From positions 3,286,001 through 3,350,000 of the forward strand of contig NC_063069.1 of NCBI RefSeq assembly GCF_022605165.1: a stretch of 64,000 nucleotides of DNA, read 5' to 3'. Under the pieces are notes generated by a model. That model saw only the letters and a program-made list of their open reading frames with translations, was not told the origin of the DNA and did no database searches. The position numbers and the translations under genes are program-made. The stretch is from Purpureocillium takamizusanense. Taxonomy: Eukaryota; Ascomycota; Sordariomycetes; Hypocreales; Ophiocordycipitaceae. Below, one piece after another: positions 43,738 to 55,730 of this stretch (its first letter is position 1; each line of letters starts with the position of its first letter).

Positions 43738-46700
43738 TCATATCGCCCCCGTCCACGACTGCGATACCGAGTCGTCCATGTCGTCGTTGAACACGCCCCC
43801 TCCCATCTCCATGATGCCGTACATGTCCCAGCTCAGGAAGCTCTGCAAGTCGTCGAGATCCAGCGCCTCGCACATGGGCTGGCTGCCCTGGCGCTTCAGC
43901 CCCGCGGCGCCGCCCTGCTGCTGCAGCAGCTGCTGAGGGGGCAGGACCGGCCGCTCGTGCTGCAAGCCGCTCGCCTGCGCCGCCTGCGCGCTCAGCCCGA
44001 CGAGCTGATGGGCCGCCGCGCTGGTGCCGTCCCACGACGCGCTGGCCGCGTTGGGGTTGACGGTGCTCCACGCCGGCGAGTCGGGCACGCTTCCCGTGCC
44101 GCCGCCGCTCGAGGACAGCCCCGGCGTCCGCTTCGTGTTGTCGGGGGTGAGGGAGCCGCCGCCGACGCCGCCGGTACGGGCGAGCGAGTGCAGTGGCGGC
44201 AGGATGAACTCGGACGACTCGCGTGCGCCGTTTAGCCTGTTGATAGCGTCAGCTTCGGCAGTCTGTGGGGGACAAGAGTGCAAAAGATGGAGTAGTCATG
44301 ACGTACAGCTCGGAACGGTGCGCCTCGAGCCGGTGCTCCGACTGCAGGCTGCTCACCAGGTCGTCCTGGCTTACGGCTCGCTGCAGCTTGGCGAGCCATC
44401 GCTCTATCGTCGTCGACTGCGCGGGTCACACGGTTAGTAGCAGCACGCACACTTGATCAACCAGGGCCGACGTACCAAACTCGAAGCAATCGGAAACAGC
44501 GTCGACATGAGCCTCAGCACGCGGTTGTTGCTCTCCACGGCGCGGATGGCCTCCCGCATCTTGGTCTCGGCGTCCGGCCGCGTCGGGTCCAGCAGCCGGG
44601 CGACATAGTACAGCATGACGCGGCTGCTGTCGTAGATGAAGAAGGGCAGCAGGCTGTCCGAGAGGAGGCGGGCGCCGTGCTCGGCGGCCTCGGCGAGGAT
44701 GTCGGCGATCTGGGCGGCGTGGTAATAGCAGTTGGCCTGCATGGTGCGCAGGAACTCGTGGTGCTCGGGGGGGAAGACGACGGGCTTGGGCAGCTTGAAG
44801 AGGTCGGGCATGGTGATCTTGTAGAGCTCGAGGTAGTTGTGGTGGTAGGTGCAGTGGATGAGGACGAGGGCGCCCAGCTGGTTCGAGTCGAGGCGCGCGT
44901 AGATGGTCTCGGTCGAGTACTCGACAAAGTCGGGCAGCTCGCGGCGCCACAGATGCAGGTCGGCGTCGAGGGCGGCAAAGTGCGAGTCGGGCTGCCAGGG
45001 GGGCGGGCGGTCGTCGCCCAGGCCGTGATGCCCGGCGACGTAGCGGACGATGCGCTTCCACAGGGCGACGACGCGAATGTAGTAGGCCATGATGCCCATG
45101 TTGGCGGCCGGACGGCGCGGCACAATGGCCGGCGGCAGAAACTGCAGGACGTGGCCGACGCCGAGCGTCTCGGTGACGGAGGGGATGCGCAGGCCGAAGT
45201 TGCGCTCGTTGCACGGCAGCTGGATCTTGATGTCGCCCTCGCGCAGCAGCGTCAGCTGGTCGACGCCCGAGCCCGCCCACGCGTCGAGCACGTAGCACGC
45301 CCACATGAGGCGCCGTCGCGACTCGCGCGAGGCCACCGACGGCGCCGCCGCGTCGCGCTCGTCGGCGCACAGCACGTCGGCGTTGTACTCGGCGTTGATC
45401 TTGAGCGCGTGGGCCATGCGCACCGCGAGGCCGCTGATCATGAGCGCCTGCCCGTACTCGCCGAGGCGGAAGTGGAAGTCGTGGAGGAGGATGGCCGTCT
45501 ACATGAACAGAGTTCGCGATGTTGCGCGGTGCATCAGCCCCTGAACCCCTGACTGGTCTGATATGATCCCAACATGCACCACCACCCAGCCGCCATCGCA
45601 CTCGAAAACTTGATAAGAAAAAGGATCAAAAACTCACCATCAGCCGTTGCACTGATATCTTGCCAAAGTTGGCCAGCAGCAAATACTCGGCCCGTCGTGC
45701 CCACTGGTTGCCGGCACCCCGGAGCCCTGCCGGCGGCGGCGGCGGCGTCAGGTCACCCGCGCCGCTGCCGAGCAGCAGGAACTTGGCTCCGTGGGCGCAG
45801 ATGATGTGCAGCAGCGCCGACTCGTCGTCGGACGCGAAGCCGCGGTCCAGCTGGCGCATAAAGGACGGCTTGTGCACAAAGGCGAAGCACCGCAGCGGAT
45901 GCACGTTGGCAAAGTACTGCTCGACGACGCGGCGCAGGCTGCGACCGGACGGCAGCTCGGGGGAGAGGAGCCTGCATGATGCCCACCAAATGTCAGCTGT
46001 GTGTGTGTGTGTCTGCCGAGAAGAAACGCCTTTGGGAAAAGATGTAATATCGCGGGGGGGTTGCTCACCACGATAGCGGATGCGAGGGCGTCACATCGCC
46101 GCCGCCACCGCCACCGACCGAGGCAGTAGCAGCAGCAGCAAAGCCCACGCCCTCGCCAGACGCCCTCGCCTCGGCCGAAGCTCTCGACGACGACGCTGCT
46201 TCACTTCCGTCCCCACGTCCTTCTGTTGTCGTCGCGGGTCCAGAGGTCGGCAGAGGCGGCGACCGCGGCGACAACGAAGACGCGGCAACCGCATCGTCTT
46301 CGCCATCATCGCGCCGCTCGGCCTTGATGTCGACGCTCCCTCCCCCTCCCCTCTTGAGGCTCCTCGTCCAGCGCGGCGCCGACCCCCCATCGTAGACGCA
46401 CTCGGTCCCCTTGGTCACGCACCGCGCGCACCGCGGCCTGTCGCCGTTGCACTTGGTCTTGCTGAGCCGGCAGCTCTGACACGAGCGGTAGGTGCGGATC
46501 TTGCGCAGCGCGCCGACGCCGCCGGGCTTCAAGTTGCTGCCGCTGCTGCTCCCCTCGCCCTTGCCGCCGTCGGCCAGCAGCAGCGATGCGGCGCCGCTGT
46601 CGTCGCCCACGCAGTCGAGCTGCAGGCGCTCGCAGTTGCGACACCCGTTGGGACGGCCATCGCACTTGACCTGTGCACCGTGTGGACGTTTCTGATATCA

Positions 46701-46877
46701 GCCCTGGCTCACTCGTTCATAACCCTCACCTGAAGCTCGCTCTCTCGCTCGCTCACCGCGCGACCGCCGCCGCCGCCGCGCCCGATGATCCACTCGCTTC
46801 GGTCCCTCGCTTGGGAGCTTGAGTGGAGGAGAGAGGGTCTCGCTCACCTTTCTCGCCCGACACACGCGACACCCCAT
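43738..46877 (-). CDS. Transcription factor with two tandem Zn2Cys6 clusters
   Basis: Six exons (46877-46848, 46670-46069, 45971-45638, 45498-44476, 44416-44303, 44262-43738) give 875 residues. The first exon has only ten codons. Cluster 1 is split by intron 1: C-RV-C-RARKVK-C-DGRPNG-C-RN-C-ERLQLD-C, residues ~3-30. Cluster 2 follows near residue 70: C-QS-C-RLSKTK-C-NGDRPR-C-AR-C-VTKGTE-C. The fungal-specific middle domain is complete (ANVHPLRCFAFVHKPSF, MAHALKINAEYNAD, SRRRLMWACYVLDAWAG). A helical segment (TIERWLAKLQRAVSQDDLVS) and a Gln/Ser-rich C-terminus ending in an acidic stretch (CEALDLDDLQSFLSWD) could activate transcription. The nuclear location is inferred. Long CT- and GC-rich tracts upstream would be its 5' region. 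Confidence 0.85.
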
Positions 46878-49030
46878 GGCCAGGGCACAGAGGGGAAAAT
46901 TGAACGCCGGTTCTTGAGTTGGTTGTACAGGGGGAAGGTGGGATTGGATAGAGTAACTGCGTTTCAACGGTGAGAACATGGGCAGGATCTCGCCCTCTCA
47001 CACACTCCCTATCATGCGCTCGTTCTCACTCTCAAGTCTCTCTCTCTCTCTCTCTACTCCAAGTTAGATCCGAGCCAGCGACCGACCACCCGCTGCGGCG
47101 GCGGTTTCCAGGCCTGGCCGGGGGGCCCACGGGCGCGCCCGAGGAGCCGCAGGCGCAGGGTCAAAAGGGTTTGGGTTGGTTGACGCTACCGACGGCCCCG
47201 GTGACGTGCTCGCCCCCGGTTCCCGCTTTTTGCGGATCGACGTCCCGTCTTTTGCGCTGCAGATGGCGACAGCCGCTAGTTCCGGCCGAGAATTTTGGGG
47301 ATTGGAGAGGGGCTGGGTTTTTTTTTTCTCGAACGGCTGTTGTGTTTGTGTGGGGGGGGGAGAGGTGTTACTACCGTGACCTGGCCTCGCGCATTTATAT
47401 CCTGCTGTGATACTGTACCTTGCTTGGTGATGATGGGGTAACTGCTGCCTCCCCGCCGTGCTGCTTTGAATGCTGTGTGCCTGACGGTGAGAAGAGTGAG
47501 AGAGAGAAATAGACCTTGAACGTTGCCTCGGCGAGCGGGGAGTTGAGACCAGCAGCACGATGGCGGGGCGAGGGGCCATGAAATCTGACCCTATGTTCAA
47601 AACTGGTTTTTCCACGGCGCCGCGCAGAGTACCAGACTGTACGATAGGTGTCGTAGTGTACAAAGTACGAAGCATACATACATATTATATCCGTTTTCTT
47701 GACATGCCAAACACACAATGGTGTGCGTTGTTGCCTCGGTGCCGTGCTCGGTGGTATCCAGCCCTATCCATCTCCACGCACCTACTTCCTACATACATCT
47801 CCTGGCCCTAGACATGCCGTCGCGCACCTACCAGACAGATCGGAATGTGTCCATGTTCATGTCGAATGATATGATCCTCCCACTTCAACGGCCCCCCGTC
47901 CTTATCCGTGAACCTCCCCGGCACTCCTCCCCTCCTCCACCACCGTGCTACTTCCAGTCCAGTCCCGTTTCCGACCTGCTGGCCCGCAACATCACGTCGA
48001 GTGCTTGTATGTTATGTTGTCAAGACGGCAGAGTCCGAGCATCCTGACAAGGTTATATTTCCCGCCCAAAGCCCAACATTGGGCTTTTTGTATTCGTTCT
48101 TCTTCTGCGCAAACACACACACACACCCTTCCTGTTCACATCACGACAGCGCTCGCCCCCCGTATTCCCGTCCTGACGTGAATACGTACACAGTAATCCA
48201 TCACGTTACTTGTACCGCTGCTATATCTCCGAGCTCCCCCTCGTCTGTACTGGCTGAAACAGACTGGACTGTGCACCAACGCCTGGGCCAGCCACTGCCC
48301 ACACCACAAACAAAAAATTACCTATCCATTGCAATCACCGTCGTCATCAACGTCACCCCATTGCTTCCCTTCCCCCCTCCCTCCCCAGTGAACCATTCGA
48401 TCACCTAACAACACACCACCTCCTCCTGAAGGCAAAGATAACCACCCCGAGAAAGTGCACACGCCCAGGACCGGGGCGTCTACAACACCGTACACGGGTG
48501 CCACGGCGCTGCCAGTGTCCCCAACGACCACACGCGGCGCAATTCTAAAAATGCAGTCGCCTATCCGTCCCTCGCTCGCTCCGTACCTGTTCGATCACTC
48601 TTTCCGCCCATTGGGCCATAAAACTTACGTCATGTCCTGACACATGTTTGGCATTGCCGCGTCGTTCTTACATCGTAGGCTAGTTGCTTCGAGCCCGCAC
48701 CCCGTAAAAAGGCTTCATCCACGTCATCAAGCGCAGCGCCGACAAAAACGCGACGTGCGTTGCGTGCTTGGGTGGCTACTTCTCCATCGGTCAAATATTG
48801 TGTAAATAGAGTCCAATACCCCCTTGCGGTCACCCGTGCACCAATCCTTCGCCACGTTCGACGTTTGTTAGAGCCAGCCATATAGACGCGGAGATCCAGT
48901 CAACGGTGTTCTCGCAAATTAATCTTCATATTGCCTCCGAATCGATTCCATCTGCCCTATCGCGCACATAACCGATCCGTCTAGCCCTCGTCGCACGCCC
49001 TCTACCAACAGCAAGATCATCCTCCGTTCC
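46878..49030. other. Long upstream/intergenic region, 2.1 kb
   Basis: No supported gene. It contains a (CT)n tract at about 47037-47055, a T run near 47321 and a G run near 47351, a (CA)n stretch near 48113-48124, and much C/T-rich DNA. It probably includes a long 5' leader and promoter of the tandem-finger regulator and the promoter of the secreted protein at 49031. Confidence 0.5.
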
Positions 49031-49662
49031 ATGCCGTTTTCCGTCCTGGTGGCATATGCCGCCATTCTGTCGGTCTCTTCATGTAGCTCAGCGCCGGAAT
49101 TGCTCAAGTTCGAATGGGTTACGGGGGTACGTTCGCCATGCACCCTCGGCATCGAAACAGTCAACGTTGACGTCCATTTCAATGATTCTCCCATTAACCC
49201 CCCCTCCCCAAAAAGAAACACACCAAAAATCCGCCCTCTCCATCAGTATCAACACGGAAACAGCTAATTCTCTCTTCGTCTTTCATCTCAGAAATGCTCC
49301 CAGCAACTGCAGGAATGCTTCGCCATAGTCGTTGTCCCAAGCACATCATCCAGGAAGAGACAGGTGTTCTCGAAGTGCAACAACCATTTTCCGGTAATGG
49401 CGCGCGCCCTCCAGATCGCCTTTTTTTGTTCCCCTATCGCGTATATACCCTTATACTAGTCATCCATGCCACTGACAAGAAGTTTTAATCTTCATAGTGT
49501 TTGGACACCGGCGATGAGTGTTTCATCAACTCCTGGAAGCGCGAGGCATCCTGCTCCGACCACGGTAGCACACTAGACTTCATGTGCCCCGGCTGCAGCG
49601 ATTGCCCCGAGTCATCACGTTCAGCTTCGATCACGGATGGGGGTACGCCCAGGGTAGGCTAA
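49031..49662 (+). CDS. Small secreted cysteine-rich protein
   Basis: Three exons (49031-49126, 49292-49393, 49498-49662), all joined in phase 0, give 120 residues; no single long open frame shows the gene. The N-terminus MPFSVLVAYAAILSVSSC SSA is a likely signal peptide. About ten cysteines follow, with KCSQQLQEC, SKCNNHFPCLDTGDEC and FMCPGCSDCPE, suggesting several disulfides. The acceptors (ctcag, catag) and donors (gtacgt, gtaatg) are good. I do not recognise the family. Such proteins in Hypocreales may act outside the cell in host or microbe interaction, but nothing in the sequence assigns an activity. Exon 3 contains a possible further donor near its end (gtacgccc), so the C-terminus is less certain. 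It is convergent with RRP5. Confidence 0.6.
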
Positions 49663-50247
49663 GCGAATACGGTTGTTAGAAGATCACTACTGTGTAGTCT
49701 AGACGCTAGGGTTGAATTATCACTCGGTCAGGTATCCTCAAGTGCGCAGCTCCCACGTCCAAGTTCCGCCATGGCACCGTCGCGCCGCAAATCGACATTA
49801 CGTCTTGTTAGCTGAGTCCTCAGGCACATACACCCTCGGAGAAGGCAAAAATGATGATACTAGAGGAAAGAAAGAGTTAGCTGGACGACCGACGAACACC
49901 AGACCGCAAGCTCTCCATGGTGCGGTGCGAGGGTCGACTAGCTACACTCGTGCGTGTACACGAATCGCTTCAGGAGATGGACACCCCGGCCACGTGGCCC
50001 AACGTTAGGCGTTCGAGTCTCGGTCCAAGCTGCGTGTAATACGTTGTGACTTGCAGTGAGATATCGTCGCGTCAATTACTTTCGCGTCACTCTCAATCTC
50101 GGCGCGCGCAAGGCTTTATCATGCACTCTTTAGACGTTGCTCACGTTTGCGCGCCACACATAAATGTCTAGAATAAAAGTCTCGACGCGACCTGATGCTA
50201 TCCGGCACCACCATGCAATTGCCATGAACTTGGCCACAGAGCCCTCA
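49663..50247. other. Convergent 3' spacer
   Basis: A 585-bp region between the secreted-protein gene and RRP5 stops. A GTTCGAGTC box near 50013 recalls a tRNA T-loop but no cloverleaf forms around it. Nothing else recognised. Confidence 0.45.
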
Positions 50248-53200
50248 TCACTCCTCCATCTCTTCGTCGGCTGCCTCTGCCGCCGCCGCCGCGTCGGCCT
50301 CCTTGCGCGACTTGAATTGCGCCGCCCAGTCCTGCGCCTTGGCCATGACCCGCTCCCGGCCCTTGGGATCGAGCTTCTCCTCCCACTCTGCCCAGCGCCG
50401 GAACCACCTCTCGGCCTGCTGCGGCTTCAGGCCCTTGACACGAGTCCGGCGCTCGAACACGTCCCGCACTGCCGCTTGATCCGCCTCCGCGCCTCGTCTC
50501 GTCTCCAGGTCCAGCAGCTGGCTCCAGAGATCGCCCTTCTTCGGCCACGTCGACAGGAGACCCTCGAACATGGTGCGACCCCGCTCCGGCTCGCCGTTGT
50601 CCGACATGAACTCGAGCGCGGCGAACCCGCTGATGATGGCCTGGTGATGTCGCTTGTCCAGTTGCTGCGTCGCGCGCGGCAACAGAGCACGTGCCCGCGA
50701 AGGGTCGTTATTCGTGTGATGCAGGAAGTGCGCGTAGTTGGTCCACACCTTGGGAGACTTTGCTCCGAATTTCTTGACCATCGTCTCAAAGAGCGCATCG
50801 GCATCCTGCACGACTTCCAGTTAGCTTCCGTGTGAATGATCCATCTAACCCTGCCGCGTGTGTGCTTACCTTCTGCTTGTTCAACCCAATGTAATTACTC
50901 GCCAGCTTCTCGTGCACCGTCTGCTCGTCGTTGTATTGGCACGCGCGCTTGAACACGTCCTCCACGGTCTGCTTGCTGCCGTAAGCGACTTCCAGGTTGA
51001 GGTACGCCACCCACACGTTGAGCTTCTCCGTCTCCTCTCGGATGTTGATGCTCTTGATAGCGCGCTCGGCGACTTCTCTGGCCTTGGACAGGTCGCTCAC
51101 CTGCATCTGGAACGACATGTAGGCGATCCAGAGCGCAGATGAGTCTGGCTGCCCTAGAAGCAGTCGTTCGTAGTCGCTCGACGTTTGCGGGCCATGTGCG
51201 TCGAGTTCGGCCGTCTTATCCACCTGGACTTCGCCCTTTCTTCTCCGCTTCTTCTTTTCAGCAACAATCTGCTCCCCGTCGTCGGACCCTGCATCAGGCT
51301 CGTCAAATGGGTCTTCCGCCCAGGCTGACTTTTTGCCCAAGCCGAGGCCGCTCCCCTTGGCGCTGGCGCTGGCGCTGGGGGCATCTTCCATCTCTTCATC
51401 GTCGTCACTGCCTTCGTCTTGGTCGTCCTCAACTTCTTCATTCTCAGAGTCAGAGTCAGAGTCATCCATGTTATCTGTGCCAAGGATTTTGAGCAAGGCA
51501 CCCTCGTCCATCTCGACATCTTCGTCGCTCTCATCCTCCAGGGCCGCGCCAGCATCCGAGCCCATATCGCTATCCTCGTCATCAAATAATGACGGTTTCA
51601 AGCCGAACGAAATTCGTCGCTTGTCGGCATCCACCTCGAGAACCTTGGCCTTGACCACGTCGCCCTCCTTGTAGAGCTTCGTCGCGTCCTTGACGGCCTT
51701 GTCGGCCATTTGGCTACGGTGGCACAGACCACTCACGTTGGCAGAGTTATCGACGAGAATGAATGCACCAAACTCCTCGACCTTGCGCACCTTGCCCGTC
51801 ACGACCTGGCCCTCTTTAATATCCTTAAAGGTCATCGGCGGGGTGTAGTCTTCCTCCACCATGGAAGCTTTGAGGCTGAGCTCGACCTGGCGCAAGGCGG
51901 CATCAACAGCGATGACACGGCCTTTGACCAGCTGATCAATCTGGAACTGGTCTTTCCACTCCTTCAAGAAGCGGTCTGACAAATTTGCAATCTTGACAAG
52001 AGCCGTCACTTGTCCACCGAGGAGGACGAAGAGGCCCTTGTCAGCGACATTCTTCACGAAGCCGCGAACAATATCGCCGCTGGAGATCTGGGAAAAGCTG
52101 CTGATCTCCTTGTCGGCCACTGGCAGCGCCGAGCTCATAATGCGCGAGGGGCGGAGCGACAGGCGGAGTCGCTTGTTGGGGGCGTCCACTTCCACCACCG
52201 AAACACGCACAATGTCGTTCTTCTTGTACTCGGAGGTGTCGATGTCGTCGAAGTTATCGACCATGTCAGGCAGGTGGACAGGGCCCGAGACGGTCTCGCT
52301 AAGTTTAATCAACACTTGGCGCTCGTTGACCTTGGTGATACGACCAGGCAAGAACATATTTGGCTTCAGGCTGGCCCAGGTGATGGATTCGGAGGAGCTC
52401 GACGATCGTGCCGAGAGATCCAGGTGCTTGTTCTCGGTATCGACGGAGGTAACCTTCACACGCAAGGCAGAGCCGATGGGAAAGTGGGCGTGCAAGTCGT
52501 TGAGCAGCGAAGAGTCATCTGACGCCTCCATGGCAGAGACACGGCCGCGGACGTTGGGCGACAGATTCACCCACAAGTACTGGGGGGTGACGTTGTTGAC
52601 AAAGGCGACGTGCGTCTCTCCAACCTTGATCGACTCCAGGGCGAGGGGTTCCGCGACCTCGCTCTTCAAATCACTGGGCTTCGCTGACAGCTCCAGAACC
52701 GAGTGAGCCGAGCGGTGTGACAGAGGGAGAAAGCGATGGTCCTTCGCGTCATGGACACCAATGACCTTGACCTTCAGCTGCTGCTTCTTACGGAACTTGT
52801 CCAGGGGATCTTTGGGGTCGGGGATGTCGTCCCATTTGTCAAAGACTTGAGAAACATCGATGCGACCCTGTACACCGGTACCCACTAGCTGGACGTTCAG
52901 CTGCGTCTGCTTAACGGATGTGATGCTGGCCTGCACAATGCTGCCGACCTTAAGGCCATCCTCGGGTGCTGGGGCCTTTTCCACACGCTTCGGCTTCTCC
53001 GCTTGCTCGGGTGCAGATGAGGGAGCTACCATGACGCGACGCAGCTCCGGAATGGTCGATACAACCTTGACTTCGATAGACTGGTATTTCTGCAGGCCAA
53101 AGTCGGGCAAGCTCTGGGCGTCGGCAGGCAGTCTGGCCCTGGGCAGCAGCGCGTGGAGACTTCCAGAGAACTGAACGAAAACGGCGCTTTGGGTAATGTT

Positions 53201-55730
53201 CCGCACAAATCCAGAGAGAACGCTGCCGATCTTGACCTCTTCAAATGTCGACGGCAGCTTTCCATCCTTGGCAGCCTCGACCAGACTGGCCTTTTGGGTA
53301 AGAATGATGGCGCGGCGCTGATCATTCTTGTCAATCACCGCAAGGTTTGACAGAGTTTGCCCGGTCGAGATGCGCTTCAGGGAAAACTGAACCTTGGACG
53401 CCGATTTGTTGTCTGTCAGATGGCCCACGGGCAGGATGGCCTTGAGCTGGCTGTCGGCTAGCTCTACAAAGACCTGGTCCTCGGTCTTTTGTGTCACCTT
53501 GCCGGAGACTATGTCACCCAGCTTGATGTTCTTGAGCGCCGTCTGCTTCTCCAGGCCGAAAGCGCCCGGATCTTTGCAGGACACGACCAGTCGTCTTTGG
53601 TCGGGGTCGACATCCAGGACGTAAACGTTGACGACCTGGCCCACACGGAAGTGCTCATTGGGGTCGCGTATATATGCCTCGCTCATTTCAGAGACCGGGA
53701 GGAAGCCTCGCAGGGGACCGTAAAACTTGACGTGAGCACCGTTGGGCTGAAGCTTGACGATGGTGCCTAGGACCTGCATGCCAACGCTAACCTCGTTGTA
53801 GGACTTGATGGGTGGTGCGTCCGAGTTGACGAGTGTCTTTTTGAGCGTGAGGCGCATAGTCCTCTTGGCTGGATTCGTGGAGAGGACCCTGGCTTTGACC
53901 TTCATTCCCTCGCGAAACTTCTTTTCGGGGTGCTGGAGGCGAATGTCGGACATGTGACGATCCGGCACGAAGCCGTTGATGCCCTCTGCCAGCTTGAGAA
54001 TCAAGCCAGCCACGCCATCCTCCTTGATGACAAGTCTCTCGATTTCGCAGTTGACCACCGCCCCGACGGGAACGTCCTCGAGGCGAATGTATTGCTGCTC
54101 GAGGATGGTCTTCTCGAAGGAGATGTGGAATATGCCATCCATCTCACTGTAGCCAATTACACGACCCTTATGGACGGATCCGACCTGGTAAGGGCCGCTC
54201 GTCTGATAGAGCGCATCCACCTTACCGTCCTTGACCCGTGAAATGTGCACGAAGCCGCTGAGTCCAGCGACACCTGTGTCCACAAAGAGCCCAATCTCGG
54301 ACTCGACATGGCGAACCGTGCACTTCTCCACAAGCGACGAGACGGGGAGCACGACGGTCGGCAGGTTGTTGGCATCCTGAGCAGGATACATTCGACTCAG
54401 AGAAGTGATATGCGGCAGCAGCGAGATGCCTAGCTTGGGGTCCTTTGCCGTCGGAAAGTTGCAGATGACCCGGGCCTTGATTTTGCTGCCGACCTTGCAG
54501 GCCTCTTCCAGATTCGTGTCGTTGGGGCCCACGCCAGAGTGTACAAGATCGGCCGTGACATCCAGACTGCCCATGACCTTGCCGGCAAGGCCACGGCGGT
54601 CGGCGTGCGAGACAAGGACATCGACAGCGGTGCCAGGCAAGAAAGTGCTGATTGTAGTTGCCTCGGTAGGCACGGCTTTGACATTTCCCAGTGCCTTTTG
54701 CAGCAGCGAAAGCTGAACGACTTTGCCCTTGCCCTGGCCGGTAACATGGCACAGGAAGACGGATCCGGGCTGCAACCGGTCTCGATCTATGCTTGGGTCG
54801 ATCTCTCCTGTCGGTAAGAAAGCGCGGAGTCCTGAAATACCAATATCCATGACACAGCCACGGTCCTCGACGCTGACGACGGCGGCCATGACGGTGCTGT
54901 TGGGAACAAGATCGTCTTTGTCAAGGCCCTCGTTGGTTTCGGCAGGTCGCAGAGATAGGTTGATTTTTCTCCTGGCCTTGCCGGTAACCGCTGACTCGTC
55001 CAACGTCGATACGACGTACAGCCTTAGGTACTGTCCGACGGCGAACAGGCTCTTGAGATCAACGTTGCTTTCGTCGGAGGATTCTTCATCGTCGTCGCCG
55101 TCGCCGTCGTCTTTCTCGACCGCGTTGCTTTGCAGTCTGTCAGTCAGCTGCTCGGAGATGGCGACAATCGAGACGCGGCCCGCGAGGTTGTTGGGCAGGG
55201 CGATCTCGAGGTCAAGACGGTTGATGCGCGTCACCTGTCCGAGGACGAGCGAGCCCTTGACCAGTTTCTGCGCCGGGTCAGCTTCCAGCCCGCAGTACAG
55301 CTCCAATGGAAGTGAATATTACCTTGAAGTTGAGACTCTCCACCTTCACAGTGCCTTCAGTATTTTTCTTGCTGGAGCCGGGCTTGCCGTCGCTCTTGAG
55401 TGACACCTTGCGCTTCTTCTTCTTTTGCGCCTTGCCGCCCGTGTCGAATTCGTCGTCGCGCATGGCATCGGCCTTGGCCTCCAATTGGATCTGCTTCTGC
55501 TCCAGGGGTGTCAAGACGCTGCCGCCGCCACGGGGAAAGATGGGCTCGTCATCCTTGAGCAGGGAGACGACGGGCGCCTTGGGTTCGGCGGGCTTCTTGG
55601 AGGGCTTGCTCGCGGGGGTTGCATCTTTTGCCGTCGCATCGTTTTTGGAGGGGCGGGCCTCCTTCAGTTTCTTGGCCGTCTTTGACGGAGGAGGGCCCCC
55701 GGGGGCCTCCTTGCGCTTGAGGTTGCTCAT
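50248..55730 (-). CDS. RRP5: rRNA biogenesis protein RRP5
   Basis: Three exons (55730-55323, 55267-50870, 50805-50248) give 1787 residues, close to other fungal Rrp5 proteins. The N-terminus is lysine-rich with nuclear-localisation character (KKKKRKVSLKS). The large exon holds about a dozen S1 RNA-binding repeats, recognisable by recurrent phrases such as VKGSLVLGQV, GFVHISRVKDG, VGMQVLGTIVKL, GFLPVSEM and VVTGKVRKVEEFGAFILVDN. An acidic linker (EDESDEDVEMDEG, SDSDSENEEVEDDQDEGSDD) precedes the C-terminal HAT/TPR-like repeats (WIAYMSFQMQVSDLSKAREV, LWSQLLDLETRRGAEADQ), which continue across intron 2. Rrp5 binds pre-rRNA in the nucleolus and is needed for cleavage at A0-A2 and A3, so it serves both ribosomal subunits. 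The start was chosen at MSNLKRKEAPGG; an upstream frame is leader sequence. Confidence 0.97.

Noticed and set aside
44677..45552. 291-codon plus-strand open frame
   Set aside because: Antisense shadow of the tandem-finger regulator's middle domain; composition only reflects GC bias.
49960..50045. Possible tRNA (GTTCGAGTC box near 50013)
   Set aside because: The T-stem arms beside the box do not pair and no acceptor or anticodon stem of the right spacing exists on either strand.
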